A stretch of 64,000 nucleotides of DNA from Aquilaria yunnanensis (taxonomy: Eukaryota > Streptophyta > Magnoliopsida > Malvales > Thymelaeaceae): NCBI GenBank assembly GCA_039654915.1, contig CM077593.1, forward strand, positions 118,475,413 to 118,539,412. Reading direction: 5' to 3'. The notes under the pieces were generated by a model. It was not told where the DNA came from and ran no database searches. It saw nothing but the letters and a program-made list of their open reading frames with translations. How positions within the stretch are numbered: the first letter of the stretch is position 1; each line of letters begins with the position of its first letter. This document shows, piece after piece, positions 33,303 through 45,224 of this stretch. A program made the position numbers and the translations under genes.

Positions 33303-34390
33303 TGGTTACCTCATGAATGACAAAGTAATTTTGGGATGTTGAATAAAAGAGCGTAACAGTATGGTAGGTACTCCCTTGCAGTGATAACTTGTTGCAGAAA
33401 AACATCTCTTCTCACTATAATGAACTGAGTGCGGAAGAAAGCATTGTAAAAGATGCACTCATTCAAACCCAACCATATAGTACAAAGACAATAACCTAAA
33501 TATGCAAGCCACTCAAATTGTCATTTTGGTTGAGGGGCCATGGTCATTGTAAGCCAAGCATCAAATGGTGTCAATTAGTGACTAACTAAGGTAGTACAGA
33601 AGTTACCCCAAACTTTCATAGTACTCGAACACTCGAGCACAGTTGTTTCCAGAGTAGCCAAACACCGAGCATATGTAGGGCTGGAAAGGCCAATGTCTAT
33701 TGTTAGGTTATCAGCGCAGTAAGAGTGCATTGAATAAACATTTCCGTACAAAAAGTTTTAAGTTTTGATAGAATTAGAGAGCCCTATAGACGCTTGAGGA
33801 CCTTAGAAAATCCGGATTGAAATTATAAAAAATGGCATCCTAATTATAATTGGGCAAAGCCTTGATTTTTTCGGATGCTCTACAGTGTAACCTTTTTTTT
33901 TTTTTTTTTGTAAAAAAGGGTCCTAGAATGATTCCCCATCCATCTAATAGCACCCATACTTCTGTTTCTGCCTGTGAGGGAAGAGTTAGAATCTATTTCC
34001 TCTGGAAATTTCCATCCTCCATATATAATGAATATTCCACCTCTCATTAGTGGTGTCAACAAGCTCAAACACGGTAAAAGTATGGTCATATGGCACTTGT
34101 GGTGTTAATGATGGTAGAATCTCTGGACCAATACAATACCAGCTGGAAAACCAAGGGCCTTCCAAAGCTCTAATAGATTGACCTCAATTAATTTGCCATT
34201 GTGTATAAGGAGAAAGTAAAATTGCGAGTTTGCGACCATAGAGAAGATTATGCCAAATAGCAAATGCATTAGGAGCACATTTGACCATTTAAATAGAATG
34301 AACGACTCCATAATTTGCTGCAGTTAATACGCGAAGTGCAGGCAAATGGGGACTTCCTTCCACTAAAGATTCACTAAAAGGTTTTCACTA
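33303..34390 (-). pseudogene. LINE relic, upstream half (linker and zf-RVT region)
   Basis: The minus strand, with frameshifts, spells a region like AFAIWHNLLYGRKL near 34240, GQSIRALEGPW near 34180, RWNIHYIW near 34030, and then the zinc-finger-containing segment: SIKT near 33770, CLATLETTVLECSSTMKVWGN near 33660-33610 and FEWLAYLGYCLCTIWLG near 33500. This is the order found after the reverse transcriptase in plant LINE ORF2. The same LINE continues at 27500 on the other side of the CACTA insertion. Confidence 0.7.
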
Positions 34391-35169
34391 GCAATGTTAG
34401 ATTAAATAAACTCATATTCTTGATACCTACGCCTCATGCCCTTGGGGTCATTATAATTCCTTATTGTTGTTTGAGATGGAGACCTCATTTATTTTGGGAA
34501 CTACACCACAACTATGTGCGTTTGTTTTGCATTAAATTTAATGTATTATTGTACATTATTCTTATATAAAGTAAATATTTTTCCAAATTGCCAATTTATT
34601 CAAACTTTTTAAAGAAGCATAAAATATAATTCTGAGATATTTTTGTAAAAATTAAGTATTTTTATATTAATTTTTAACTTAACTAATCTAAAACAAGAAA
34701 AATTAATAAAAAATGTTTAATTTTCACACCAATATTCTAAATTACTTTTTAAACTTCTTAAAGTATAAAGTTTCAATAAATTGATAATTTTATGAAATAA
34801 TCATTTTATATAAAAATGAAATACAATAATACATTAAAATTCATGTACAATGACCTGGCCCAAAATTTTGACGGTTAAGACTTTGTCTTACGCTCGAATA
34901 ATTAAAAAGACCTCCAATTCGATAATGTTACATTTTGATTCATCAACTCAACACAGTAACAACTACAAAATATGATAATTTTGACTTTTTAACTCGCCTC
35001 AATCAAACACATTCGTAGCAGTGAGTGGCTCTACATCAAAGCACACTCCAATGGTTTGAATTATTATTACTATCATAATTTATAGGTTTTATCAATCAAT
35101 TAATGAAGCGAAGTGTACCGCTTGCTAAAAGTTTAGGGGACAAAGAAGGACCCAAAAAAAAAAAATATA
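34391..35169. other. AT-rich, no recognised feature
   Basis: No gene family, RNA gene or transposon end recognised. Confidence 0.4.
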
Positions 35170-35998
35170 GTTTTAGTTAAAGTTTAATGTTGATGGATCT
35201 CTTGTCGGAAAACCTGGACCTGGGACTCTATATGGGATTTTGAGGGATGACCACGATTCTTCCATAATTTTTATGTTTTCTAAAACCATTGAGTGATGGA
35301 TTTAAATAAGGCGGAGGTTTTGGTGATTTGTGAGGCTGTTCGGATGGTGTCCAGCAATGTAACCTTATCTTTCTCAAATTTGCGAACCAAAAGTGATACT
35401 AAAATTACTAACTACGTTTCATATTTTTTACACCATTTAACTTTTTTATATAGTTTGACTTTAATTTATTCATATTAGTATTTGTTAGAAAAAATTTAAA
35501 AAATATATATTTAGAAGCTATATGTTTTAATTTATCTTTTATATATAAATTTTTTTCATTTATATATTAAAATATTAAAAATTAAAAATAATAAATTAAT
35601 TACTGAAAATGAATTGTCCAAAAAATTTGGGATTGAGAGAGTATAATATTTTTTGTATCTAATTAAGAGAGTAGACTGTAGAGGCTCTAGTTTGCACTTT
35701 GCAGTATGACGTGATTCATATATCAAGAGTGAAGAATTCATAAGCTGGTCAGATGGATAAACTTAGTGTCAACTGGTCTTGTCCACAAAAATTATGGCCA
35801 TAAACTCGGTTTTGTCTGATTGTCTGGTCTTGTTTTCTTACATGATCTGTGTCATATTTTCTTAGCATGCTGTTTTGCAACTTATGCTGTATTTCTATCG
35901 GTCATGGTGTTTTGTTTTTGTTTTGCTATTTCAGCTCTAACTTCTTCGATCCTAATAAAGCTTTCTCTTCTTCCAAAAAAATAATAAAAAAAAAGACA
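35170..35998 (+). pseudogene. LINE 3' end: RNase H fragment and A-rich tail
   Basis: KFNVDGSLVGKPGPGTLYG, ILRDDHDSSIIFMFSK and, after a frameshift, NKAEVLVICEAVRMV at 35185-35360 match the RNase H domain found at the C-terminus of plant LINEs. Near 35951 the sequence CCTAATAAAGCTTTCTCTTC ends in an A-rich tail at about 35978-35996, as at a LINE 3' end. An AT-rich repeat (35476-35610) interrupts it. Confidence 0.65.
35476..35610. repeat. AT-rich dispersed repeat, second copy
   Basis: Opposite-orientation relative of 2696-2840 in the peroxidase intron. It is inserted in, or fused to, the LINE 3' fragment. Confidence 0.4.
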
Positions 35999-36669
35999 CA
36001 AAAAAAGGGCTAGTACTTCTCTTTGCTTATCTGAACGAACTGCAACATGGTGGCTCCTTTTTCTTGTCGTATGTATTTTTTTTAAATATTATTTAGGTCA
36101 CAGAACACAGTTACAATAAACAAATTTAGATTATCTATTGTTGTAGATTTTATGTGGAACCCATAACAATAATTATTTTAGACCCATAACAAAAAAAAAA
36201 AAGAGAACATGTAGGGGAGGGGAGATAAAATTCTATACATAATAAGTTTAATTTTTGTATGAAAGAATTTATATGTTCCTGATCTTCTTGATCTAACACT
36301 CAAATGATTTTCTTAATTACTATAATTAAGTAAGTTTATCGTTTTTTACAAAAATTAGATGGTTAGCTTGTTTAAGTCCCTAGCTTTATTGAGTTTGAGG
36401 TGATCAATATTTTTATACAAAGAATCAATTACTACTGGGTAAAAGGGTGGGGGTGATGAAATATATCAGTTCAACGGTCATCAAACCTGAATAGCCAAGA
36501 GACTCCGTTACTATGTACACCTGTAAACAATATGGCAAGCGACTTAAAAGTGAGCTGCTATCAATCTGACGTATACAGTTAATTGTGCTTTCGTTGAAAA
36601 CGAACAAACGTGGCCATATGCTAACCACTCCATGCTCTTTCCCCCGACGACTCTACTTTTGTCGTTTAC
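35999..36669. other. AT-rich, no recognised feature
   Basis: No gene or repeat recognised. Confidence 0.4.
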
Positions 36670-36679
36670 AACTTATTTA

Positions 36680-37710
36680 ATGTACGCATTACTCATTTGT
36701 GGTAAATTACATCTTTGACCCCTAATCTTTTATTATTAGCTTGTTTTGAACCATAATCTCAAAACTTCACATAGGAGGTCCTTAACATTAATATTTGTAC
36801 CACTTTAGAACTTTTACAGATAAAAAACATTAAAAATAACATAATTGGCCACATGGCACGTCACGTGGAGTGATTTGCCATAGTGGCACAAGAATTAATT
36901 TGCTGGTGATGACGTGGAAAGAAAAAAAAAGTAATAAAAAATAATAAAAATAGAAAAATAATTAAAAGTGAAAACAATAATTGCCGCCTTCCACTTCCTC
37001 CGTTCACTAACCTCTTCCTCCGCCAAGTCGCCCTACTGGCCCTTCCTCCATTTGCGCCCAAGCACAGGCCCCATACTCAAAATCGAGAAATCAGGGTTGG
37101 GGAACAAATTGAAGGATAGCAAATTCACCTTAGACTCAAAATTGTGAACAAATCAACAAACGCCAAGATTGGGGTGGGGGAAAACGAATCGGGGAAGGCG
37201 AACAAATCAACCGATTGTGGGAGGTCAGACAAAAGGGGACGAATGGTGGTGGATTCAATGGTGCGAACAAACCAACGAATGGTGGCGAATTTGATGAGGG
37301 ACAGTGGTGTAGCTTATGGCAAAGCTGTAACTGTGAGCTAAGATTATTGGCGATGCTAGGGCTAGTGGCTAGAATTGTGTTAGGCAAGAGGAACAGTAGT
37401 CCATGGGTGGCAACAACAATTAAGGAAAAGTTAGAATTTTAGGGAAAGGAAGTGAAAAATTAGAAACCTAGACTGCTATTTTTCTTTTTATTCTTTTTTC
37501 TTCCTTTTCTACAACAGTGCCACCACAGCAAATCATCCATGCTGGCATGTCACATTGCCAGTTTTATCTTTTTTAATATTTTCTGTCCTCTAAAGATCTA
37601 AAATAGAACAAAAAAAAAATAAGGTTGAGGACTTTTCATACGAGATTTTGAGGTTTTGATCCAAAATAAGACAATAATAAAATATTATGGGATACAGATG
37701 CAATTTACCC
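36680..37710. mobile_element. Mutator-like non-autonomous element with long inverted repeats
   Basis: Sequence from 36700 (GGTAAATTACATCTTTGACC) is inverted at the right end (37710 back: GGGTAAATTGCATCTG), and similarity continues for roughly 180 bases on both sides (AATCTTTTATTATTAG, CTCAAAAC, GTCCT and a GGCACGTCAC-like block). AACTTATTTA at 36670-36679 and 37711-37720 is an exact 10-bp direct repeat, the right size for a Mutator-like target duplication, though about 20 extra bases lie between it and the left repeat. The inside (36980-37400) is GC-richer and could be captured sequence; no protein is recognised. Confidence 0.65.
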
Positions 37711-37720
37711 AACTTATTTA

Positions 37721-37929
37721 TGAATGCCTAATAAATAATATACCCCTAATTTTGTTCACATGGGCACTTAACCCTTTCAACTATGTCTCAAGATAACTCA
37801 GCTCCCAAACTTTGTAAGTTGGGACACATAACCCCCTCTCCTGACCACGTGCTATGACTCCATCACAAAAATGTTCTATTTTGTTTCACATGGACTTAAA
37901 TGAAAATAATAATGAAAAGGGTGACTGAA
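37721..37929. other. Intergenic spacer
   Basis: Short sequence between the Mutator-like element and the COI1 fragment. Its phrases resemble the ends of small inverted-repeat elements (CCTAATTTTGTTCACATGGG), but no matching partner was found. Confidence 0.3.
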
Positions 37930-38300
37930 CTTGACGTTTGCTACACCATCCTCTAGGAAGTGTATATCCAAGCCTTCAAGCACTCGAAATTCTTAACAAT
38001 CTCACACATATATGACGTCATATACCCGACTTAATCTTTCCGGTGTCAAGTTGAACACAGCTGCTCTTAGCCTCCCCTTCAACTTCAGCAACTCCAGGTG
38101 CGGGAACCGGTGCTGGGGCTGATTGGGCCTTGTCGTGTAATACAGCGCGATTGTTATGTGATTTCTCTTTAAGGAATTAAGCTCCCACCATCTCTTGCAA
38201 ACCAACGACACTGCGTCACGATTCCTTGGATCCTCTATTTAAGGCATCACGCACCTTAAAACGGTATCCAACATCTTGCAATAGAACAATGATGAGCTCA
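37930..38300 (-). pseudogene. Fragment of a COI1 jasmonate receptor F-box gene
   Basis: The minus strand reads CVMP, stop, IEDPRNRDAVSLVCKRWWEL, then HITIALYYTT, RFPHLELLKLKGRLRAAVFN and, after a frameshift, EIVKNFECLKA. This is the order of the N-terminal part of COI1, the F-box/leucine-rich-repeat protein that binds jasmonoyl-isoleucine with JAZ proteins (the family segment reads SLVCRRW, IALCYTT, LESLKLKGKPRAAMFNLIPE). Only about 110 codons are present, with a stop and a frameshift, so it is a broken copy. It lies between Mutator-like repeats, which may have carried it. Confidence 0.78.
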
Positions 38301-38514
38301 TATTATGAATCTTGCAATCACTCTTTTCCATCACTAATTATCACTCACTAATTTTTCACTATGAAACGACAGCGGAACCTCGATTTATTCAAAAGGTAGA
38401 TAAATCCATGGCTAAACTAATCAGAAAGTATATTGAAATTGAAAAAAAAAATCAAAAATAAAAAACAAGTAAAAACACGAAGAAAAGCTTTATACTTATC
38501 TGATAGGTATTCAA

Positions 38515-38680
38515 AAAGGTTAATTGCATCTGTGGCCCTTAACCTTTTATTATTGTACTATTTTGGACGCTAACCTCAATTGCTTTTGTAGAAAGTTCCC
38601 AATCTCATTAAAGTGTTCTATTTTAAATCTTTTGTGGACGGAGCATATTAATATGGATAGAAAACACCATAGTGGCACAA
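38515..38680 (+). repeat. Isolated copy of the Mutator-like terminal repeat
   Basis: GGTTAATTGCATCTGTGGCC followed by AACCTTTTATTATTGTACTA, TTTTGGA and GTTCTATTTTAAATC closely follows the terminal repeat of the element at 36680-37710. No opposite end is visible, so this is a solo or truncated copy. Confidence 0.6.
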
Positions 38681-39332
38681 GGTTGACAATAAATGGCCAT
38701 CATGGTAGAATGAATCATAAAACACCTACCCACATGTCACCTGCTACAATAATGTGGAAATAAAAGTAAAAAATGAAAAAATAGATGAAAGCCCACGACA
38801 ATTCCCTCTACAAATGTTTTTTACCGTATGCGCAATCCTAACGTCCGCCAATCCCCTCCGCTATAGTGATTATGTGGGCTCCAGTCACTTGAGTGTGATG
38901 TCGTAGGGTCGATTACCCTTGTCCAGATGAGCTTAATTAGATTAAAGTAGTAGGCCGGTGGGTAATTTATTAGGAAGGAGATCAAGGCCTCTAGTGGTCA
39001 TGGCGTTCATGTGCATGTCGTCGAGTCAATCACCAAAACTCCCGATCTTCCCCTGTGACCCACTCCTCTACTCCTCATGCGGCTGCTACTCTCAGCCTTA
39101 TGCGTGCATAAGGTTCTGCCCCTTTTGCTTCTTGTGGAACCTTTTTTAAACTTCAGACTTGTTAGCCCTCATTGAGTCTAACCTTTTGGTTGAGCACTTC
39201 CTAATCAATAGCATAATCAAGTACACCAAAAGTAGTTGATGGGTGTATGGAAGAAAATGGGCCTAAAGGTGGTTAAAAGTGAGCTATTGCTTATAGAGAA
39301 GTAGCTACTAGAAAGTGCACTACGCTAGGGTT
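38681..39332. other. No recognised feature
   Basis: Some GC-richer sequence near 38950-39130 but no known protein in any frame. Confidence 0.35.
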
Positions 39333-40232
39333 GATTTTTTTTTTAAATAAAAGACTTTATTCAAAGGAAAAGAAACAAAGTAGCCCAAATACCAACAATG
39401 GAAACCATCCGACAACACAAAAACATAACTATGTAGAACTAAAACAGAATAACAAGAAACTAAAGCAAAGGAAGCCTACGACCAGAACACCAAGGGACAA
39501 CTATTCAATCATACTTTTATTACCCAACACCAATTGAATGGCCTCCCTAAAAGCCAAAACTTAGCTTCATTGGAATCCACCACCCCCACAGATTTAGAAA
39601 ATAGAGCAATACTACGAGCATAACAATCCATCAAAATTCCACCAATAACACGCAGCCTAGGCTTCCCAATGGCAGACCCATCAACATTGAACTTTAGATC
39701 CCCGACTTACAGATGAGACCAAGAGCTAGTTGTGGACAACTTCAGCCTCTGATCACCCATTGTAATCAGCTTAAGACACCTCAGGAAATCACGTACCGAA
39801 TAAGAACAACTTGGCCAAACAGCTTTGCACCAATGTCCCATCCTAAAGTTTAACCAAGTCCACTACACAGTCGACAATAGGCCTCTTGTGGCTGAACACA
39901 CAATCATTTCTGCTTTGCCAAATAGTCCATACTGTAATGAAGAAAACTTAAATTCACACTTCCTTACAAATTGCCACCCAACCTATATCACACCAATGAA
40001 AAAAAAAGAAAATGAACAAACAAGGCATAATCCAAGAGAACTTAGAACAACCAATCAACCTATCAGAACAAAAAGAGCACAAAGCATTTGACTCAACCAT
40101 TATGTTTCTCTTCCATAAAGTTTCTCTAGTTGCCACCTTCCTTTGAAACAATTGCCAATAAAATAGTCTTACTTTCAGCAGTGTTTTGAACCTCCAAATA
40201 GAGTTCAAGATTGGAATTTGCTGAGCACTTCT
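39333..40232 (-). pseudogene. Truncated LINE 3' part (zf-RVT and RNase H)
   Basis: The minus strand carries WRFKTLLKVRLFYWQLFQRK and VATRETLWKRNI at about 40200-40090 (zinc-finger segment after the reverse transcriptase), then FNVDGSAIGKPRLRVIGG and GVVDSNEAK at about 39695-39560 (RNase H). At 39333-39360 it ends AATAAAGTC then poly-A, as a LINE tail. The LTR of the Tat-type element starts at 40233 and cuts it off, so the 5' part probably lies beyond the right end of the window. Confidence 0.75.
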
Positions 40233-41273
40233 TGTAGACATCAAAATTTAATTGGGTTAAATATATATTAAACCCAATTTAAATTATTTACCCCATTTTT
40301 AAATTGATGTCCAAAATTCAAAAGTCAATCAAATTTTAGAAACTACAAGTTCATAAACTTAATTTTTAAGGGCTCAAAAGCACACAACCGGAGGTCTCGA
40401 ATGAATACCATCTTAGCCAAAATTTATTTTGGCAAATTGGGCCTCAAAGTCCAAAATGACTAAAGCCCATCATACCCATCATTTAACTCAAATATTCTAG
40501 AATATTCTAGAATTTTTCATTAATTATCCTTTTAAATCAAATAAATTGGATAATTAAGAAGAGATAATTATCATATTCATTTTCTTTTGAGATAAATACA
40601 TGATAATTATCATATGTGGTTTTCTTGAACTAAACTACATATTGTCTACACCTATAAATAGCCCCCTAAGGCAAAAAAAATGAAGAAGCAAAATTAGAGA
40701 ACAAGAAAAATCTCTCTACAAGAAGCTCTCTCCAGCTTGTCAAGTTGATCAAGCACAAACATCCGGCGATAAGAAAAATCAAGCCCAAGGAAGATCAAAT
40801 CCTTATTTTAAGGCTAGATTTGAATAATACAGAATGGTACTGCATCAAGTTCAAGTTAAGATTCAGCGGAAGTGGTGAGAAACGCAAAGAACGCAGGATG
40901 ACGCTGCATCAAGTTCAAGTTCAAATTCGATGGAAACAGCGAGAAATGTGAAGGATTCGTTTATGTGCTGCGTCAAGTCAAACCACAAGGAAAGCAGCAA
41001 GAAAGCGGCAAACATTGCCTAAAGCCCTCAAGTCCAAGGAGTATGATGAAAAAATCTAAAATCGAAAGAAGTGGTAGGAACCTCAGTTCATGTTTATGCA
41101 AGACAAACTTTGGAGTTCATGTTTGTGAAGAATCCATTCACGTCTCCACCAAAAGCTCGAAGTGTTAATCAGAGGATTGTGCACGTGAGAAGCACGCTAG
41201 AGAGTCGATCCAAAAAAATCTATGTTTTAAATTTCAATCTTTTAATTTGTGTTGCAATTAATTTGTGCGTACA
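40233..41273 (+). repeat. 5' LTR of the Tat-type element
   Basis: It begins TGTAGACATC and ends GTGCGTACA six bases before the primer site. A TATA box CCTATAAATAGCCCCC lies near 40651, followed by a pyrimidine-rich leader. The right border is set by the primer site and CA end; the other LTR is not in the window, so both borders are inferred. Confidence 0.65.
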
Positions 41274-41279
41274 AATTTC

Positions 41280-41297
41280 TGGCGACGCTACTGGGGA
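41280..41297 (+). promoter_or_regulatory. Primer-binding site of the Tat-type element
   Basis: TGGCGACGCTACTGGGGA, close to the tRNA-Arg-type primer sites known from Tat/Ogre elements. Confidence 0.7.
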
Positions 41298-41356
41298 TAT
41301 TCTTTACCTTTCATCTCTCACATCAAGGAAGCTTTGAAGAAATTTAAGTAAGGATC

Positions 41357-43500
41357 ATGGAAGCCCGAAGTATTGCTGTCAACACTTGGAAATCCGCAGC
41401 AAAGGAAAAAGAAGTCTCACCTGTCATTCATGCAAAAGCTCGTGCTGAAGGATCTCAATTGACTTCTCCGCTAAAGCAATTTTCTCGCAAAAGTAAGAAA
41501 GAAAGAATTGCTATAGAGAAGTAAACAGTTCAACTAACAAAAGGAAGATCCAATCCTTCAAGCCACTCCAACCACTCAAGTAGGAACAAGGAAGTAGAAG
41601 TTTCTGCCAAGAAGATAAATGTTTGCTCATCTTCCAATATAGCAATGAAGAAAGCCACCACAAGTGAAGAATCTATAACTGGATCTATGACATTCCAAAA
41701 AAAAAAGGGTGGGCAAATTAGTCTTCATCCTCAGAGTCGAAGTTGTTGGCCTTGGTAGCAGATTCTAGAAATCCTAAGGATTGTCTCGAACAAATGACAT
41801 TTTCCATTGAAAGATTAACCGCCAAACTTGAAGAAAAAGACGCCCAAATTACGTTATTGATGAGTAAACTAAAAGCTCAACATTTTCCCGGGGAAGCAAC
41901 TACAAGTGGCACAAAACAAGTTGTTGATCCTGTTGCTGAAAAGCTTGAGAACATGGAAAAGTAGCAAAAGCAAAGTCAATATGATCATACGGTCCTGCAA
42001 AGTGGTTTGAACAACACAACGCAAAGGTCTGTGGCCTCATTGTCCATGCAGCTATTGCAACACATGATCACGGATACCATTTGAGGTCAATCTAAAGTGG
42101 CTCCACAATTATCCCTAGTGTATGCAAAACTGTATTGAAGGAGGATCGATGAGCTAAAGATGCTGTTGAGCTATCAACCGTAAAAATTCCAACAATTTGA
42201 TGGCAAGGGCAACCCAAAGCAACATGTAGCTCATTTCATTTAGACCTGCAACAATGCCAGGACCTATGCTGATCTCATGGTAAAGCAATTTATTCGATCA
42301 CTGAAAGGAGCTGCTTTTGATTTGTACACGGATATCCTTACTGGATTCATTGATGAATGGTACTGACTTAAAAGAGAGTTCTTGTCATGCTTTTACAACA
42401 CAAGAAGGACGATCAACCTCCCGGAGTTAGCAGCAATCAAACAAAAGAAGGATGAGCCAGTGACGAAGTACATAGAGCGATGGAGAACCAACGTCTTCTA
42501 TTGCAAGGAGCGGATCAGTGATGCCTCCTCCATTGATATGTTTGTGCAAGGGATGTATTGGGGAATACTTTATAGCTTGAAGGGAAATATGTTGCACTCA
42601 TTCAAAGAATTAGTGACAATGGCCCACAACTTGAAGATCCAGATTGCAAGGCATTGGAGCTATGTTCTGAGCAGTTCTTCTCAAAAGAAAGATGGCAAGA
42701 AAGACAAGGAAAAAAAGGTTATGAAGGTAAAGGAAACCACAACTGTAACTACTACTCCAGTAAAGATCTCTAAATGAAGCTCGAGTCTTCATACCAAATT
42801 TATGAAAGGCCAACTAGATGTGAAGAAAAGATTGTCATTCAATGAGCTTGAAGCAAAGCAATACCCATTTGCAGATTCTGAAGTGCCGACAATCTTGGAC
42901 CAGTTGCTTGAAAGAAACTTGATAGAACTGCTAAACCCAAAGATACTGGAGGAGGTTGGGAAAGTCGACGACCCCAAGTATTTCTAATTCCACCATATCG
43001 TTGGCCATCCTGTTGAGAAATGCTTTGCGTTGAAGGATCTCATAATCCACATGGAAAAGGAAGGGCATATTAAATTCGATAATTTGCAGGAACCACTGGT
43101 TGCCAATGTTACCGAGATATGCTTTGGAGCAGTTTCCTCGAAATTCATGGAGCAACTTGAGGATGAAGTCAAGATCTCTACTCAAGACTTTATAGAGAAG
43201 GAAAATACACTTGAAGTACTCACACATGGCCCAAAAGATGTCCCAGTGAAATTTAAGGTCGATGACGAGGTAACAACTATTTATGCATACCCTAGGATGC
43301 CAAAATACTCTAAAGAACCAAATCTCCCAAGCTTCTATGAAGTCATGGTCGATGACTTAGATACATTGGAATCCTCTAAGTTAGAAGATGAAGTCGGTGA
43401 TGGATGGTCAATGTTCATAAGTAAGAAAGAAAAGTATGCTTGGACAAGAAGGGTAAGCATCCCAAGTCCTTCAAGAATGTTCAACCCGATGAGTTACTGA
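41357..43500 (+). pseudogene. Gag region of the Tat-type element
   Basis: An ATG at 41357 begins a broken frame. The clearest segment, 42382-42777, reads FYNTRRTINLPELA, DEPVTKYIERWR, DASSIDMFVQGMYWGILYSL and FKELVTMAH, the retrotransposon gag domain typical of this lineage. HPVEKCFALKDLI near 43000-43040 follows, a segment normally found between gag and protease. Several in-frame stops occur. Confidence 0.75.
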
Positions 43501-43849
43501 GTGAAAAAGCCAACTGGGTGGGGAGATTTAACAAGTTCCAGTTTGTCGAATGAGCAAGATGATGAATGGATAATGGTAAGAGGTCAAAGACGAAGAAGGA
43601 ATCAACCACTACACTATCCCTTGTTAGAAGCTCCAAAAGACAAAAGTCTGGAAAGGTTAAATAGGCATAACCCCACAAGAATGTATCCTCAAATGCCTAG
43701 GAAAGTTCGGAAACCATTACATCCAACAGATGTATAATCACCATAGGTGGTTAAAAGGTCCGTGACACTACTTGACTACTTCCCAAAGTCATACTTTACA
43801 AAACATAATGTGGAGGCTGCATGGCTACAATCTCTTTTGATGACGAAGA

Positions 43850-44570
43850 CTTACAGTTGGGCCATCGTCGGCATAATCAACCTTTTTATGTAAGCAAATA
43901 CATTCACAAACACCGTGTTAGGACGATCTTAATTGATGGTGGCTCCGCTGTGAATATCATGCCTATTTGAACCATGAAGAAGGTTGGGCTATCCGTAAAG
44001 GATATTTCAAGTAACAAGTTGATCATCTAAGGTTTTAACCAAAAAGGGGAATACTCTACAGAGAAAATTCAGCTTACAATGGAGATAGAAGAGTTAAAGA
44101 CCTCTGTTTTGTTCCATGTTATTGACGCAAATACTTTATATGACTTGCTGCTTAGGTGAACCTAGATGCATGAAAATAGAGTTGTACCATCAACTTGGCA
44201 CCAATGCTTCAAGTATGTTGATAGTGATGAAAGCATCAAGCATGTCATTGCAGAAACTGCCCCTTTCGACATCGAGGAAACTCATTTTGCTAATATCAAG
44301 TTCTACCTGGAGACCTGCCAAGATACGAAGCCCAAATCTTTCTCCATAATGCTTCATAAAGTAAAGAACACTAAAGTGAACATCACTACCGCAACCAGTG
44401 AACCTCATTTTTCTAAAAAAGATGCCAAAATGTTAAAAAAAGACTTGGTCCTATCAATTTTCTCACTCTTTAAATTGGCTGTGTTTGATGAACCTATAAA
44501 GAAAATGAAAGAATTTCAAAGCTTAAAAGCAAATGTATGGTTTGGTCCCAAGGTCAAGAAATTATTTTAA
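43850..44570 (+). pseudogene. Aspartic protease region of the Tat-type element
   Basis: RTILIDGGSAVNIMP near 43930, then GFNQKGEYS near 44035 and LFHVIDANTLYDLLL near 44110, HENRVVPSTWHQC near 44170. The active-site triad position (D-S/T-G) is altered to DGG, and stops interrupt the frame. Inactive. Confidence 0.65.
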
Positions 44571-44989
44571 AATGCGGGATATAGCAAAGGTGAACCCCTG
44601 CAACTTGGTGATTTAGATGCAATCATTGGAAAAGGGTAGCCTGGAGAAAAGCATGGTTTAAGATATCAATCATCTAACCTTGCAAAAAATGCATCATGTA
44701 ACCCGGTGATAATCTAAATTTACGAGTATAATGAAGACCAAGCAAAGCCACAAGACAACCAACAGGAAAAAGAAACCCATGAGAATGTTCGAGTCTTTGT
44801 ATTAAAATGTTTGGGACCAAATTCCCCTACCAATAATATACAAATGACTTCTATTTTTGCATTATTTGGACCAAAACAAGCTAATCCGAAAGCACAAGAA
44901 AAGGCCAAACGCCAAAGGCGTCGCTATCAAGCATCTCACCAAGATGATGGTCCTTAAGATAAAGTAGCCTCTTGCAATAATGTGATACT

Positions 44990-45224
44990 TGAAGAGCGAG
45001 ATCAAGACAAGCCAGGCATGGAGGAAGTACTCGAGAAAACTGAACCAAGCCCTACACCTAAAGCTTTTGAGGAAGGGGGGCAAGCAACCATTGATGACTT
45101 GAATGAACTAAGCTTGGTGATGCCGGATCATCCATAGCCGGTGTTTGTGAACACCCTGTTGAGTCCTGAAAAAGAGGCAAAGTACTTTGAGTTATTGAAA
45201 GAATACGAAGAGGTCTTTGCATGG
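44990..45224 (+). pseudogene. Start of the reverse transcriptase region of the Tat-type element, left of the insertion
   Basis: The frame ends LKEYEEVFAW just before the young LTR at 45225; the same phrase normally leads into the reverse transcriptase in this lineage. The reading continues at 62418 after the CATGG duplication. Confidence 0.7.
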
